Source: Winogradskyella aurantiaca (GTDB taxonomy: Bacteria; Bacteroidota; Bacteroidia; Flavobacteriales; Flavobacteriaceae). Taken from it: DNA of 64,000 bases. The notes beneath the pieces were generated by a model. It did no database searches and was not told the origin of the DNA. It was given only the letters and a program-made list of their open reading frames with translations. Numbering within the stretch: position 1 is the first letter of the stretch; the number at the start of each line of letters is the position of its first letter. The stretch covers positions 175,885-239,884 of the forward strand of contig NZ_QKTV01000006.1 of the NCBI RefSeq assembly GCF_003362725.1. The letters are read 5' to 3'. Of this stretch, positions 8,591 through 17,088 are shown piece by piece. Made by a program: the position numbers and the translations under genes.

Positions 8591-8621
8591 ATTTTAACCT
8601 ATATCGTTTTAGTGTAATCCT

Positions 8622-9251
8622 TTACATGAAACTAACCTTGCCAGTATTTATGTCGTACATAGCTCCTACTATTTGAATTTCATTAAAATCTTCCATTTCC
8701 TTCAAAACGGGGCTTTGCTTTCTAATATTGGCAATAGTCATTTCTACATTCTTAACGGCCACATTATTAACAAACTCTATGTTAGAAGAGTTGCGTTTAC
8801 TTTCATCAGTTGGTTCCTGAACCGCAGCTACTGCAGGTTTAATTTTACTAACCAAAGCTGTTAAGTTTCCGAGTTTAGCATCATCGCAGGCACCTTTCAC
8901 CGCTCCGCAACTGGTATGACCTAAGACAACAATTACCTTAGTGCCCGCAAGTTTGCAAGCAAATTCCATACTTCCCAAAATGTCCTCATTAACAAAGTTT
9001 CCTGCTATTCTTACACTAAAAATATCACCGATACCCTGATCAAATATGAGTTCGGAGGAGACCCTTGAATCTATACAACTTAGAATAGTTGCGAATGGGT
9101 ACTGACCCGTACTTGTGTCCGATACCTGATCCAGTAAATCCCTATTAAGTTCCTTGTGAGCAACGAAGCGTTCGTTACCATCTTTCAACATTTGAATCGC
9201 CATATTTGAAGAAATGGCGGCTTGTGTTTCTTTTGTATGTGCTTTTATCAT
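8622..9251 (-). CDS. Beta-class carbonic anhydrase
   Basis: Interconverts CO2 and bicarbonate with a zinc ion. The 209-residue protein shows the beta-class zinc ligands: Cys59 and Asp61 (SCIDSR, with Arg63 forming the Asp-Arg dyad), His112 and Cys115 (GHTSCGAVKGA). No signal peptide, so cytoplasmic. It sits between a UspA-type gene (25 bp upstream) and a SulP transporter downstream. Together these would take up bicarbonate and equilibrate it with CO2 for carboxylases, or control pH. Carbonic anhydrase-SulP gene neighbourhoods and fusions are known in bacteria. Confidence 0.95.
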   Translation of the reverse strand: MIKAHTKETQAAISSNMAIQMLKDGNERFVAHKELNRDLLDQVSDTSTGQYPFATILSCIDSRVSSELIFDQGIGDIFSVRIAGNFVNEDILGSMEFACKLAGTKVIVVLGHTSCGAVKGACDDAKLGNLTALVSKIKPAVAAVQEPTDESKRNSSNIEFVNNVAVKNVEMTIANIRKQSPVLKEMEDFNEIQIVGAMYDINTGKVSFM

Positions 9252-9275
9252 AGATTGTTTTAGTTATGTAGCTTG

Positions 9276-10100
9276 TTATATTCCTGATAGCCGTTCCGAT
9301 CCTTTTCCGGAGATCAAAACCGACATATCTATTTTATTAATCAGACTTCTAAGACTAGAAGTAGATTTTGTTGTTTTACTCAGACGCTTTTTGTCCCGGT
9401 TAACTAAGAGTAAATTAACACTGCTCTTATTCAAATACTTCGAAATCTTATCCATAATATTGGTGCCTCCTTCAAAAACAAATTCTACCTGATTGGCAGT
9501 AGAAGAATCTTTATTCTCCATTGGAAAATCAACGCCACTGTCTGTTTTAAATACTTTAAGTGGTTTTTTACTTCGCTTCATAATAGCTGAAACAAAAGTA
9601 CCTTCCAATTCATCTGATGAGCTATTTAAGGCGCCCAACGACAATTCTGGAAATTGTGACAACTCTTTTCCTTCAGCCGCAATAACAACAGCACCATCAT
9701 GCTTCTTTAGAACAAAATCGGTAACCCCATCACCAATGATTTTAGCAAACTTAGGTTTACGTTTACCTAAGATAACCGTATCTGGTTTAAAGTCATTTAT
9801 AACTTTACGTAACTCTCCTCTGACGCTGCCGTATACAAGATTATAGTTAACTGATTCGCCTAGATGATCTGCCAAATCTGCAATGTGTTTGCTTGTAGTC
9901 ATATAGTCTTTGTTAATACTCCGCATTGCTGAAAATTGATTTTCCCCTCCCACAATACTACTGGGTTTTTTAACATGAAAAAACAACACCTCGCTGTCCA
10001 CCAGACCAGCCAATCCAGTGGCATGGTTTAGAACACTCTCAGTGGTTTCCTTAAGATCCGTTAGAACAAGAATCTTGTGCTTAGGTTCTCTCTTATTCAT
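9276..10100 (-). CDS. Universal stress protein (UspA) family, tandem-domain type
   Basis: A 274-residue cytoplasmic protein with an N-terminal UspA fold: KILVLTDLKETTESVLNHA at residues 9-27, then YGSVRGELRKVINDF and VILGKRKPK. The ATP-binding loop (usually G-x2-G-x9-GS/T) is not clearly preserved, so ATP binding is doubtful. The second half resembles a degenerate second Usp domain (VNLLLVNRDKKR). It lies 11 bp after the upstream SulP gene and 24 bp before the carbonic anhydrase gene, so it is co-transcribed and may regulate or stabilise the transporter, as Usp domains do in some transporters (inference). Confidence 0.82.
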   Translation of the reverse strand: MNKREPKHKILVLTDLKETTESVLNHATGLAGLVDSEVLFFHVKKPSSIVGGENQFSAMRSINKDYMTTSKHIADLADHLGESVNYNLVYGSVRGELRKVINDFKPDTVILGKRKPKFAKIIGDGVTDFVLKKHDGAVVIAAEGKELSQFPELSLGALNSSSDELEGTFVSAIMKRSKKPLKVFKTDSGVDFPMENKDSSTANQVEFVFEGGTNIMDKISKYLNKSSVNLLLVNRDKKRLSKTTKSTSSLRSLINKIDMSVLISGKGSERLSGI

Positions 10101-10111
10101 AACTTGATATT

Positions 10112-11692
10112 TTAAATTGTACTGATTTTTAGTTTAAAGAAGTCGACAAAACTCTCCGGGTTCTCCACAATTCCTCTATTTGAAATAAGCTTAATATCGA
10201 TATGGCGTTCACGCGCCTTAAAAGCAAAATCTTCAAGGATCTCTATAATATCATTGTCCAAATACTTGGTCTGTCTAACATCTAACTCAAGGAAAGTGTC
10301 TCTAGGAAGGCTGTCTAATTCTTTTAAGATGGCCCCTTTATTAAAGAAGGTTACTTCCTCAGCAAGGGTCATTTTTATTTTGTGCTTGCCATTACTTTTA
10401 TCTTCAATATGCAGGAAGTGCGAGTTCTGATAGCTTTTTATCAAAATAACAGCAATACCAACTAGTAGTCCCATACTTATACCTACAAGGAGATCGGTGA
10501 ATATAATACCTAAAACAGTCACGATAAAAGGCACAAATTGCTTCCAGCCTAAAGCATACATTTGTTTAAATAGTGCCGGTTTAGCTAGTTTATATCCAAC
10601 AATGAAAAGTACTGCTGCCAGGACCGACAGCGGTATCATATTCAATAATCTTGGGATAAGAATGACAGAAATCAATAAAAAGAAGCCATGAATAATAGCC
10701 GACATTTTACTTTTGCCACCAGACTGAATATTAGCCGAAGATCTAACAATCACCTGAGTAATGGGTAACCCACCGATAAGACCAGAAATAATATTTCCTG
10801 TACCCTGTGCTAATAATTCTCTATTGGTTGGAGTCACATTTTTATCAGGATCTAATTTATCAGTGGCCTCCACACACAATAAAGTTTCAAGACTTGCCAC
10901 TAACGCAATAGTGAAGGCTACCACCCATATTTCAGGATTAGTAATTTGAGAAAAATTAGGGAAGCTAAATTGGTTTAAAAAAGATGTTGTGTCTTCCGGA
11001 ACGGGAACACTTACCAAATGTGTCGTAGCTATGGAAAGTGTCTCATTTGATTTGGTAAGAACATAGAATATAATACCTACAACAACAGCAACTAATGGGC
11101 CCTGTATAATGGTGAATATTTTGCTTTTTTTGGCTAATACATTACCCCAAACCAACAAAATACCTAAAGCTACAACTCCTATCAGCGCGGAACCAGGTTG
11201 AATGAAATTTACAATATTAAAAAGTTCAGAAAAGGTATTTTCGCCATCCATTTGGAGAAAGGCCATATCCCCTTCAGGATCGGCATCATAGCCAAAAAAG
11301 TGTGGAATCTGTTTAAGAATAATAATAATTCCAATACCTGTCAACATTCCTTTGATGACAGAAGAAGGAAAATAGTACCCAATAATTCCAGCTCTTAAGA
11401 CTCCAAACAACAACTGGATAAGTCCACCTAGAACCACGGCCACCAGAAAATTTTCAAAACCACCTAAAGTCCCTATAGCAGATAGAACAATAGCCGCTAA
11501 TCCTGCAGCAGGACCACTAACACCAATTTTAGAGCCACTTAAGGCTCCAACTACAATTCCACCTACAATACCTGCAATTAATCCAGAAAATAAAGGGGCC
11601 CCACTGGCTAAAGCAATTCCTAAACATAAAGGAAGGGCTACAAAAAATACCACGATACTCGATGGTATATCGTTTTTTAAAGTTTTAAACAT
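10112..11692 (-). CDS. SulP family anion (probably bicarbonate) transporter
   Basis: A 526-residue inner-membrane carrier, first gene of the SulP-Usp-carbonic anhydrase-SulP operon. N-terminal block DIPSSIVVFFVALPLCLGIALASGAP and GVSGPAAGLAAI are typical SulP. About ten to twelve hydrophobic segments precede a C-terminal region (about 430-526) that looks like a shortened STAS domain (ELDVRQTKYLDNDIIEILEDF), where the usual D-S-G motif is replaced by D-N-D. SulP-type BicA proteins are Na+-dependent bicarbonate importers in cyanobacteria and have been suggested to serve anaplerotic CO2 fixation in marine flavobacteria. The substrate is inferred from neighbours only. Confidence 0.9.
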   Translation of the reverse strand: MFKTLKNDIPSSIVVFFVALPLCLGIALASGAPLFSGLIAGIVGGIVVGALSGSKIGVSGPAAGLAAIVLSAIGTLGGFENFLVAVVLGGLIQLLFGVLRAGIIGYYFPSSVIKGMLTGIGIIIILKQIPHFFGYDADPEGDMAFLQMDGENTFSELFNIVNFIQPGSALIGVVALGILLVWGNVLAKKSKIFTIIQGPLVAVVVGIIFYVLTKSNETLSIATTHLVSVPVPEDTTSFLNQFSFPNFSQITNPEIWVVAFTIALVASLETLLCVEATDKLDPDKNVTPTNRELLAQGTGNIISGLIGGLPITQVIVRSSANIQSGGKSKMSAIIHGFFLLISVILIPRLLNMIPLSVLAAVLFIVGYKLAKPALFKQMYALGWKQFVPFIVTVLGIIFTDLLVGISMGLLVGIAVILIKSYQNSHFLHIEDKSNGKHKIKMTLAEEVTFFNKGAILKELDSLPRDTFLELDVRQTKYLDNDIIEILEDFAFKARERHIDIKLISNRGIVENPESFVDFFKLKISTI

Positions 11693-11707
11693 AGTTTAAG
11701 ATTTGTT

Positions 11708-11740
11708 TTCTCAATAGGTTTTGTGCTTTTGTATTGAGAA
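11708..11740 (-). promoter_or_regulatory. 9-bp inverted repeat in the leader of the SulP operon
   Basis: TTCTCAATA (11708-11716) and TATTGAGAA (11732-11740) form a perfect 9-bp dyad with a 15-nt spacer, 16 bp upstream of the first SulP start codon. It could be an operator or a leader hairpin; no T-run follows, so it is not a terminator. Confidence 0.35.
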
Positions 11741-11747
11741 ACGATTG

Positions 11748-11769
11748 AAAAATGGCAAACTAATTTGCC
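11748..11769 (-). terminator. Terminator of the small exported-protein gene
   Basis: On the minus strand GGCAAA-TTAG-TTTGCC is followed by ATTTTTC, 22 bp after the stop codon of the gene ending at 11791. Confidence 0.6.
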
Positions 11770-11790
11770 TTGATCGATTCAGCTAGGAAA

Positions 11791-12081
11791 CTATGCTTCC
11801 GGAGGGGGTGATACCTGATTCAGGTAAGGTCTCGAATAATTTTTAAGCGCATGTTGCATAGCGCTGGAATAAAGAGAATCCTCAATAGGAGTCTCATCAT
11901 TCCCATCGAAATCTTCACAAATTAATTTAAAGCTCTCCGTCTCTTCTTCTTCTCCAAGTCCATCGATATTGGTAATGTCAATAGAGTCATCCATTGACGC
12001 AATAACCACTGGAGATGAGACAATTGCCAAAAATAAAACAGTGAATAAAATGGCTGTTTTAGCTTGGAAACATTTTTTCAT
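11791..12081 (-). CDS. Small exported protein of unknown function
   Basis: A 96-residue product with a signal peptide (about residues 1-28, MKKCFQAKTAILFTVLFLAI, then VVIAS) and a short, very acidic mature part (GLGEEEETESF, DFDGNDE) ending in VSPPPEA. No domain is recognised. It has its own promoter-like sequence and terminator, so it is a monocistronic unit between the Bat and SulP operons. A two-codon gap between signal peptide and acidic region and the normal codon use support a real gene, but it could be lineage-specific. Confidence 0.65.
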   Translation of the reverse strand: MKKCFQAKTAILFTVLFLAIVSSPVVIASMDDSIDITNIDGLGEEEETESFKLICEDFDGNDETPIEDSLYSSAMQHALKNYSRPYLNQVSPPPEA

Positions 12082-12086
12082 AGACC

Positions 12087-12115
12087 TAAATATAACAATA
12101 TGAGGTCTATATCAA
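12087..12115 (-). promoter_or_regulatory. Promoter with dyad for the small exported-protein gene
   Basis: Minus-strand TTG (12115-12113), 18-nt spacer, then TATATTTA (12094-12087), one base from the TAnnTTTG consensus. A 7-bp inverted repeat TAGACCT (12081-12087)/AGGTCTA (12103-12109) brackets the -7 box. The -7 box is only six bases from the ATG, which would give an almost leaderless mRNA. Confidence 0.4.
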
Positions 12116-12124
12116 TAAAAATTA

Positions 12125-12880
12125 TTAAAAATTATTGAGTAGTTTGATGTCCTCAGACTGAATCCACCCAAGTGTTCCGTCTGAGAGTTTGATCTTTTTC
12201 CAATTCTTTAAAGTATCGACTACCTGCACTTTAGTACCTTCATGTAATCTAAATGCCTCCTCGCTTCTAAGATTAGGTTCAGCCTTGACACGACTTTCCT
12301 GAACAAATACAATTGCTGGCCTGTCATTAATATCAAGTCGTTGTTTTTGAAAGGCCATAAAAAGAGAAAAAAACGAGAGTGCAAGAGACACTCCACTAAC
12401 TACAAAGGCCACACGCTTTTGATTTGAGATTGATGCAAAGCGATATAGGAGAAACAATATTACAAAGATGAACACAAAACTAATCGCCGTTACAGCCCAA
12501 GCATTATAACTCATGAGATTAATGATGTTGTTAAACAGCCTTGCAAAACCAACCTCTGGAACCGTATCAATGGCATCAATGGTCATGTTCCTGGCAAAAT
12601 TGGCATTGTTCCTAATCTCCTTATCATTGGGCTTTAGTTGCAGTGCCTTTTCATAATAATAAATGCTAGGCGCTATATGATTCATCTTATAATGGGCATT
12701 GGCTAAATTAAAGTACACTTCGGCAGAGTGTTCCCCATTATCTAAAAGTCTCTGATACTGATCAATGGCATCAGCATATTGACCCTCATTGTATAAGGTA
12801 TTACCCTTTTCAAACAAATCCATGTTTTGGGCACCGACGGACCAAAAACAAAACGAGATGATAAGAATCAGATACTTCAT
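12125..12880 (-). CDS. batE: BatE: TPR and SH3 domain protein of the aerotolerance operon
   Basis: A 251-residue envelope protein: signal peptide (1-17, ending VGAQ), two to three TPR units (about 20-100; GNTLYNEGQYADAI and AEVYFNLANAHYKMNH), two membrane segments (about 127-147 and 155-173) and a C-terminal bacterial SH3 domain (about 185-248, LSDGTLGWIQSEDI). Bat proteins were first described in Bacteroides fragilis as needed for aerotolerance; their biochemical role is unproven. The gene starts directly after the BatD stop codon (no gap), the final gene of the Bat operon. Confidence 0.9.
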   Translation of the reverse strand: MKYLILIISFCFWSVGAQNMDLFEKGNTLYNEGQYADAIDQYQRLLDNGEHSAEVYFNLANAHYKMNHIAPSIYYYEKALQLKPNDKEIRNNANFARNMTIDAIDTVPEVGFARLFNNIINLMSYNAWAVTAISFVFIFVILFLLYRFASISNQKRVAFVVSGVSLALSFFSLFMAFQKQRLDINDRPAIVFVQESRVKAEPNLRSEEAFRLHEGTKVQVVDTLKNWKKIKLSDGTLGWIQSEDIKLLNNF

Positions 12881-14668
12881 TTAACGCATTTGTTTATCTA
12901 TGAGACTTATAGTTTTAGCAGCCTTGTCATAATCGGCTTTCATGGCTACTTCAGTTGAAGGAGTGTATCTAGCCAATTCGCAATTTTCCAGTAACTCCTT
13001 AAAGTTTTGAATCTCTTCTTCTTTAACCTGACGCTGTTGTAACAATTCTGCAATCCGTTCTTTACTTAAGTCACTGGTTTCAATATAAAGTTTAGCTTTC
13101 AAGTAGTTGTGTAAGGCTTTTTCTAAAGAGATATAGAAGGTTTCTTTTTGCCCTAATTCCTTCTTAGCAACACTCAAATACTTTCTTACCATTTTATTGG
13201 CCTTTCTAGCTTTCTTTCCTTGAACATCCGCATCTCTAATGTCTTTCTGACGTCTGAACACAATGGCAATTGGAATGGCTAAAAACGGCACAAGGAACAG
13301 GCTCCAAAACAAACGAGATTGGAAAAAGTCCTGAGCAATTTTTGGTTTTAATTTGGTGCTTGTTTTAATAAAAGCAAATTGATCTGATACGTTAATGGTA
13401 GATTTCTGTGGACTACTGACTGCCGGGTCTGCATTGTTAGACGCAATAGAAGGGTCATTTGAAGGGCCTTCGAGAACGTCAATAACCAGTTCATCTGAAT
13501 TAATCCGTTTATAAGTTTTTGAATCCAAATCAAAATAAGAAAAGGATATACTTGGTACTGGGTATTTACCACGGTATTGGGGTACTATGGTATAGGTATT
13601 AGATATACTTCCACGCATGCCGCGCAAATCTGTTCTTACATTGTCTTTATACTCTGGCTCGTAAACCTCTAAGGAACTAGGAACATTAAGTTCTGGTAAT
13701 TCAAAAAGTTTGAGATTTCCTTTACCACTGACCTCCACCTTTGCCTGTAGGGATTCTGTTGCGTTCAAGGATGTTTTTGAAGTGGTAACACTAAAATCAA
13801 AACGCCCCACTGCTCCCTTAAAATCAGCAGGTTTCCCTGCTTCCGGAAGGGGCTTAGCATTAATACTTACAGCACCAGCAGTAACAGTTTGAGGCACCTT
13901 GGTCATAATGCGATTTCCAAAAATATCATATCGGCTCGAGGGCACCTCGACTGTGACATCCAGTACATAAGGCTCCAAATCTAACTTCCCTGATTTCTGA
14001 GGGTAAAGCACCACTTTCTTCAGCACCACATAGCGATAATCCTCACCTTTATATTGTCCAGATTCTGCCTTAAAACCTTTGATTTCTATATTTTGACTCC
14101 AAAAATCATTAAATCTTGGATTGTCCTTTTCGGTCCAATTACTTACCCCGGTATCAAGAGCTACGTACAACTTATACACAACTGTAATAGCCTCATTTAT
14201 GTATGGATTGGTTTTAGAAACCTCTGCAACCAAATGAATTTTTTCTGAAGCAATGTAAGAAGCACTATCCTGTCCGCCAGGTTTATTTACAGCATCGGTT
14301 ACTTCAATAGTAATGGGGAAAGTCTTGTAAATTTCATCATCGATTTCAATGGTGGCCTGTTTAATCGTGAATTTACCCTTCTTCTTGGGTGCCAAAAAAT
14401 AACTATAGGTCTTTTTATAGGAGCGCTTGCCATTAAACCAGGAATTACTCACTGAAGTATTGGGCCCACCAACAACTGAAAATGCCGAAAAATCAGGAGG
14501 GTTAAAATTATCCCCGTCCTTATTCATTTCAAAATCTATGCGTAAACGCTCATTGATACCTAATTTTTTCTTACTCACTTTGGCTTCAAACTTAACCTGA
14601 GCAAAGGACATACCCGAACATACGCTTAACGCAATAAAAAGTAAATATGTCTTAAAAGCCAATTTCAT
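12881..14668 (-). CDS. batD: BatD (oxygen tolerance) protein
   Basis: A 595-residue inner-membrane protein with signal peptide (1-23, SGMSFAQ), a long periplasmic region of Ig-like BatD domains (about 25-430; begins VKFEAKVSKKKLGINERLRI), one membrane segment (about 450-470) and a cytoplasmic tail rich in Lys/Glu. In the Bat complex it is thought to sit with the VWA proteins BatA and BatB. It follows BatC by 36 bp and abuts BatE. Length and order are as in other flavobacteria. Confidence 0.92.
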   Translation of the reverse strand: MKLAFKTYLLFIALSVCSGMSFAQVKFEAKVSKKKLGINERLRIDFEMNKDGDNFNPPDFSAFSVVGGPNTSVSNSWFNGKRSYKKTYSYFLAPKKKGKFTIKQATIEIDDEIYKTFPITIEVTDAVNKPGGQDSASYIASEKIHLVAEVSKTNPYINEAITVVYKLYVALDTGVSNWTEKDNPRFNDFWSQNIEIKGFKAESGQYKGEDYRYVVLKKVVLYPQKSGKLDLEPYVLDVTVEVPSSRYDIFGNRIMTKVPQTVTAGAVSINAKPLPEAGKPADFKGAVGRFDFSVTTSKTSLNATESLQAKVEVSGKGNLKLFELPELNVPSSLEVYEPEYKDNVRTDLRGMRGSISNTYTIVPQYRGKYPVPSISFSYFDLDSKTYKRINSDELVIDVLEGPSNDPSIASNNADPAVSSPQKSTINVSDQFAFIKTSTKLKPKIAQDFFQSRLFWSLFLVPFLAIPIAIVFRRQKDIRDADVQGKKARKANKMVRKYLSVAKKELGQKETFYISLEKALHNYLKAKLYIETSDLSKERIAELLQQRQVKEEEIQNFKELLENCELARYTPSTEVAMKADYDKAAKTISLIDKQMR

Positions 14669-14704
14669 GTCTAGTCTAGTCTTTGGATTGCAATTGCATT
14701 AAGG

Positions 14705-15526
14705 CTACCAGTCTTTCTCAGTTTTAACCTTGGCGCCTTTTTGCTTTTTGGCATTCATTTTTTCCTGAACTTTCTGCTCCTGATTATTCATAGCATCCAG
14801 GATATTTTTTATTTGCTGTGGAGATAGCTTGCCTTGCTGAGGCTTATTCTGTTGTGGTTTTTTATTGTTTTCACCTTCACCATTGTCATTCTTTTCATCT
14901 TTAGGCTGACCATTCTCATCTTCTTCCTCTTCTCCTTGCTTTTGATCCTGATCTCCCTGATCTTTTTGGTTTTCTTTATTATCCTGATCCTTTTCTTTCT
15001 GCTCGTCTTCCTTATCCTTTTGGTCTTCCTTATTCTCGTCTTCCTTGTCACTTTCCCCTCCACCATCTTGTTGCTGTTCAGCACATTCTTTGGCTAGGGC
15101 AAAATTATACCGTGTTTCATCATCAGTTGGATCATTTCGTAAAGCATTCTTAAATGCCTCTACAGCCTCTTTACACTTTTCATTCTTCATTAAGATATTC
15201 CCAATATTATGAAAAGCCCTATGCCGTGCGTCCTTTGAAGTGGCCGCCTTGGCTGCTTCCTGATTTCTATACAAGGCCTCTTCGTAACTTTCACTATTGT
15301 AATAAATATGACCTAAGTTATAAGCCCCTGCCACATTAGCTGATTGGGTAGATAAGGCTTTGCGGTATTCCATCTCAGCAGCGATAAAATCGTCATCCTG
15401 AATTAACTGATTACCTTCGTAAACAAGATTATTAGCCGCTGCTTCCTGTTCTTTTTGCTTAGTATCCTCCTGCGCGTTCACGTTTACAACCGCCATCAAT
15501 ACAAATATGTAAATCCAATATTTCAT
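14705..15526 (-). CDS. batC: BatC: TPR protein of the Bat operon with charged low-complexity tail
   Basis: A 273-residue exported protein: signal peptide (1-18, VNVNAQ), TPR repeats (about 30-150; FIAAEMEYRKAL, AYNLGHIYYNSESYEEAL, YNFALAKECAEQQ), then about 65 residues almost entirely of E, K, D, Q and N (roughly 155-220), and a short conserved end LSPQQIKNILDAM that is typical of BatC proteins. The charged tract is in frame and not a sequencing artefact; it creates long open frames on the other strand that are not genes. The start codon overlaps the preceding gene by 4 bp (ATGA), so translation is coupled. Confidence 0.9.
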   Translation of the reverse strand: MKYWIYIFVLMAVVNVNAQEDTKQKEQEAAANNLVYEGNQLIQDDDFIAAEMEYRKALSTQSANVAGAYNLGHIYYNSESYEEALYRNQEAAKAATSKDARHRAFHNIGNILMKNEKCKEAVEAFKNALRNDPTDDETRYNFALAKECAEQQQDGGGESDKEDENKEDQKDKEDEQKEKDQDNKENQKDQGDQDQKQGEEEEDENGQPKDEKNDNGEGENNKKPQQNKPQQGKLSPQQIKNILDAMNNQEQKVQEKMNAKKQKGAKVKTEKDW

Positions 15527-16047
15527 TGCGCTGTCTTTTGTTTAAACTCAGTAACTAAATACGTTTTTTTCCAGTTGCAATTGTTATAGACTCCTACTGT
15601 AAATTTATAAGTGTTGGCATCTATATACTCCCAACAATCAGTTAAATCTGTACCTCCATAGGAATAGAAATAATAAATAGTATTTCCATCAACCATGAGT
15701 TGACCATTGGTAACACCCCCAAATCTATCAAATTCCCAGAATTCTAGTTTCTCGGTTGAAGCATTATACAGGCGAACTCCATGATTTCGTTTACCTAGCT
15801 CTTGTTGTTTGTCATCTATATATCCAATAGTCTCAGCAAGAACTATTTGTTTACACAGATCAAAACTAAAATGAACTTCCTGTTCAAATTTAGTACCGTT
15901 AGACCATTGACCACTGGCTTTCCAGGTTTTTCCAATGAGATTATTAAATCCTTCAAGCCCCTTAGATTGACCAAATATCGGACTGATCCCCAATGAAATG
16001 GAACTGAGAATGAGGCATCTAAAAATCAGCTGTTTCATGACAATCAT
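15523..16047 (-). CDS. Secreted protein of unknown function inserted in the bat operon
   Basis: A 174-residue product with a signal peptide (about 1-27, ending SPIFGQ) and a soluble, beta-rich mature domain: GFNNLIGKTWKASGQWSNG, LEFWEFDRFGGVTNGQL, YYFYSYGG. The pattern (a substance 'tested' against a baseline, GTKF-x-QEV, WEFDRFG) recalls DUF1579-like or lipocalin-like barrels, but I cannot assign a family. It sits 3 bp after BatB and overlaps the BatC start by 4 bp, so it is fully embedded in the operon and translationally coupled, although it is not one of the usual Bat genes. Confidence 0.75.
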   Translation of the reverse strand: MIVMKQLIFRCLILSSISLGISPIFGQSKGLEGFNNLIGKTWKASGQWSNGTKFEQEVHFSFDLCKQIVLAETIGYIDDKQQELGKRNHGVRLYNASTEKLEFWEFDRFGGVTNGQLMVDGNTIYYFYSYGGTDLTDCWEYIDANTYKFTVGVYNNCNWKKTYLVTEFKQKTAQ

Positions 16048-16050
16048 CTT

Positions 16051-17088
16051 TTAGAGATTTTCATTAAAGAGGTTTAACTTTTTTAACCATGCCGTTTTTC
16101 TTTCGAGTAAAAACACATCGACGAAAATCAGCAATATTCCTAAAGCTAAAAACCACTGGAACTGATCTTTAAAATCAGCGATCTGTTTGGATTCGAATTC
16201 CGTTTTATCGGTCTTTTCCAGAATGTCTTTAATGGTCGCCACAACGTCTCCGGTGTTTCGTCCATTTATATAGGTCCCATTGGCCTTTTCGGCAATTTCT
16301 TTAAGAACTGCCTCATCAAGTTTAGTGATCACCGTTTCACCGTTATTGTCTTTCTTATAATTAAGAACAACCCCATTCCTTTTTATAGGTATTGGGCCGC
16401 CCTTAGTATCTCCAACACCGATGGTAAATATCTTAATGCCACTTTCAGCGGCATCTTCTGCCGCATCTACTGCTTCATTTTCATGGTCCTCGCCATCTGA
16501 AATGATGATTAGGATTCTATTGGTCTGCTCTTCGTTATCGTAATAGGTTTTGGACAATTCAATCGCTTCATGAATGGCCGTTCCTTGAGAAGATAACATA
16601 TCGGTATTCATGTTTTGTAAAAACATCTTTGCCGAAGCATAATCGGTTGTAATTGGTAATTGTGGAAATGCATTGCCCGCATATGCTATAATACCAATCC
16701 TATCACTAGCCAGATTATTAACAATCTGCGTTACCAGTTGTTTGGCCTTCTCCAATCGATTGGGAGCAATATCTTCGGCCAACATACTTTTAGAGACATC
16801 AACGGCAAACACAATATCCACCCCCTGACTTCGTACGGTCTCCATCTTAGTTCCAATTTTAGGATTCACCAAAGCCAATGACAAGCAAGCGAATGCCCCA
16901 CTTAATACAACCAACTTGAGAAGACCTTTGAATAAGGACTGATTTGGAGCGAGTTTCTGTAGTAACTTTTTATCAGCAAATTTTTTCTGAACGCGAAGCT
17001 TCCATATCTGAAGTATCAGAAATACAACTCCTATAGCGGGTATCACTAACAAAGTCCAAAACCATATTTTCTCATCTAACCTAAACAA
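16051..17088 (-). CDS. batB: BatB: membrane-anchored von Willebrand factor A protein
   Basis: A 345-residue inner-membrane protein: membrane segments near residues 9-28 and 55-73, a VWA domain (about 88-300) with the MIDAS motif D97-V-S99-K-S101, the Thr in TDYASA and the distal acidic loop SDGEDHENEA, and a C-terminal membrane segment (about 312-328). The metal-ion-dependent adhesion site is complete, so divalent-cation-mediated protein binding is likely. The start overlaps the BatA gene by 8 bp. Confidence 0.92.
   Translation of the reverse strand: MFRLDEKIWFWTLLVIPAIGVVFLILQIWKLRVQKKFADKKLLQKLAPNQSLFKGLLKLVVLSGAFACLSLALVNPKIGTKMETVRSQGVDIVFAVDVSKSMLAEDIAPNRLEKAKQLVTQIVNNLASDRIGIIAYAGNAFPQLPITTDYASAKMFLQNMNTDMLSSQGTAIHEAIELSKTYYDNEEQTNRILIIISDGEDHENEAVDAAEDAAESGIKIFTIGVGDTKGGPIPIKRNGVVLNYKKDNNGETVITKLDEAVLKEIAEKANGTYINGRNTGDVVATIKDILEKTDKTEFESKQIADFKDQFQWFLALGILLIFVDVFLLERKTAWLKKLNLFNENL

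Noticed and set aside
9493..9846. 117-codon open frame on the plus strand
   Set aside because: Lies fully within the UspA-family gene, which has clear domain motifs; no motif in the reverse frame.
14834..15097. Long hydrophobic open frame opposite batC
   Set aside because: It is the mirror of the Glu/Lys/Asp-rich tract of BatC; such codons read Phe/Leu/Ile on the other strand. No gene.
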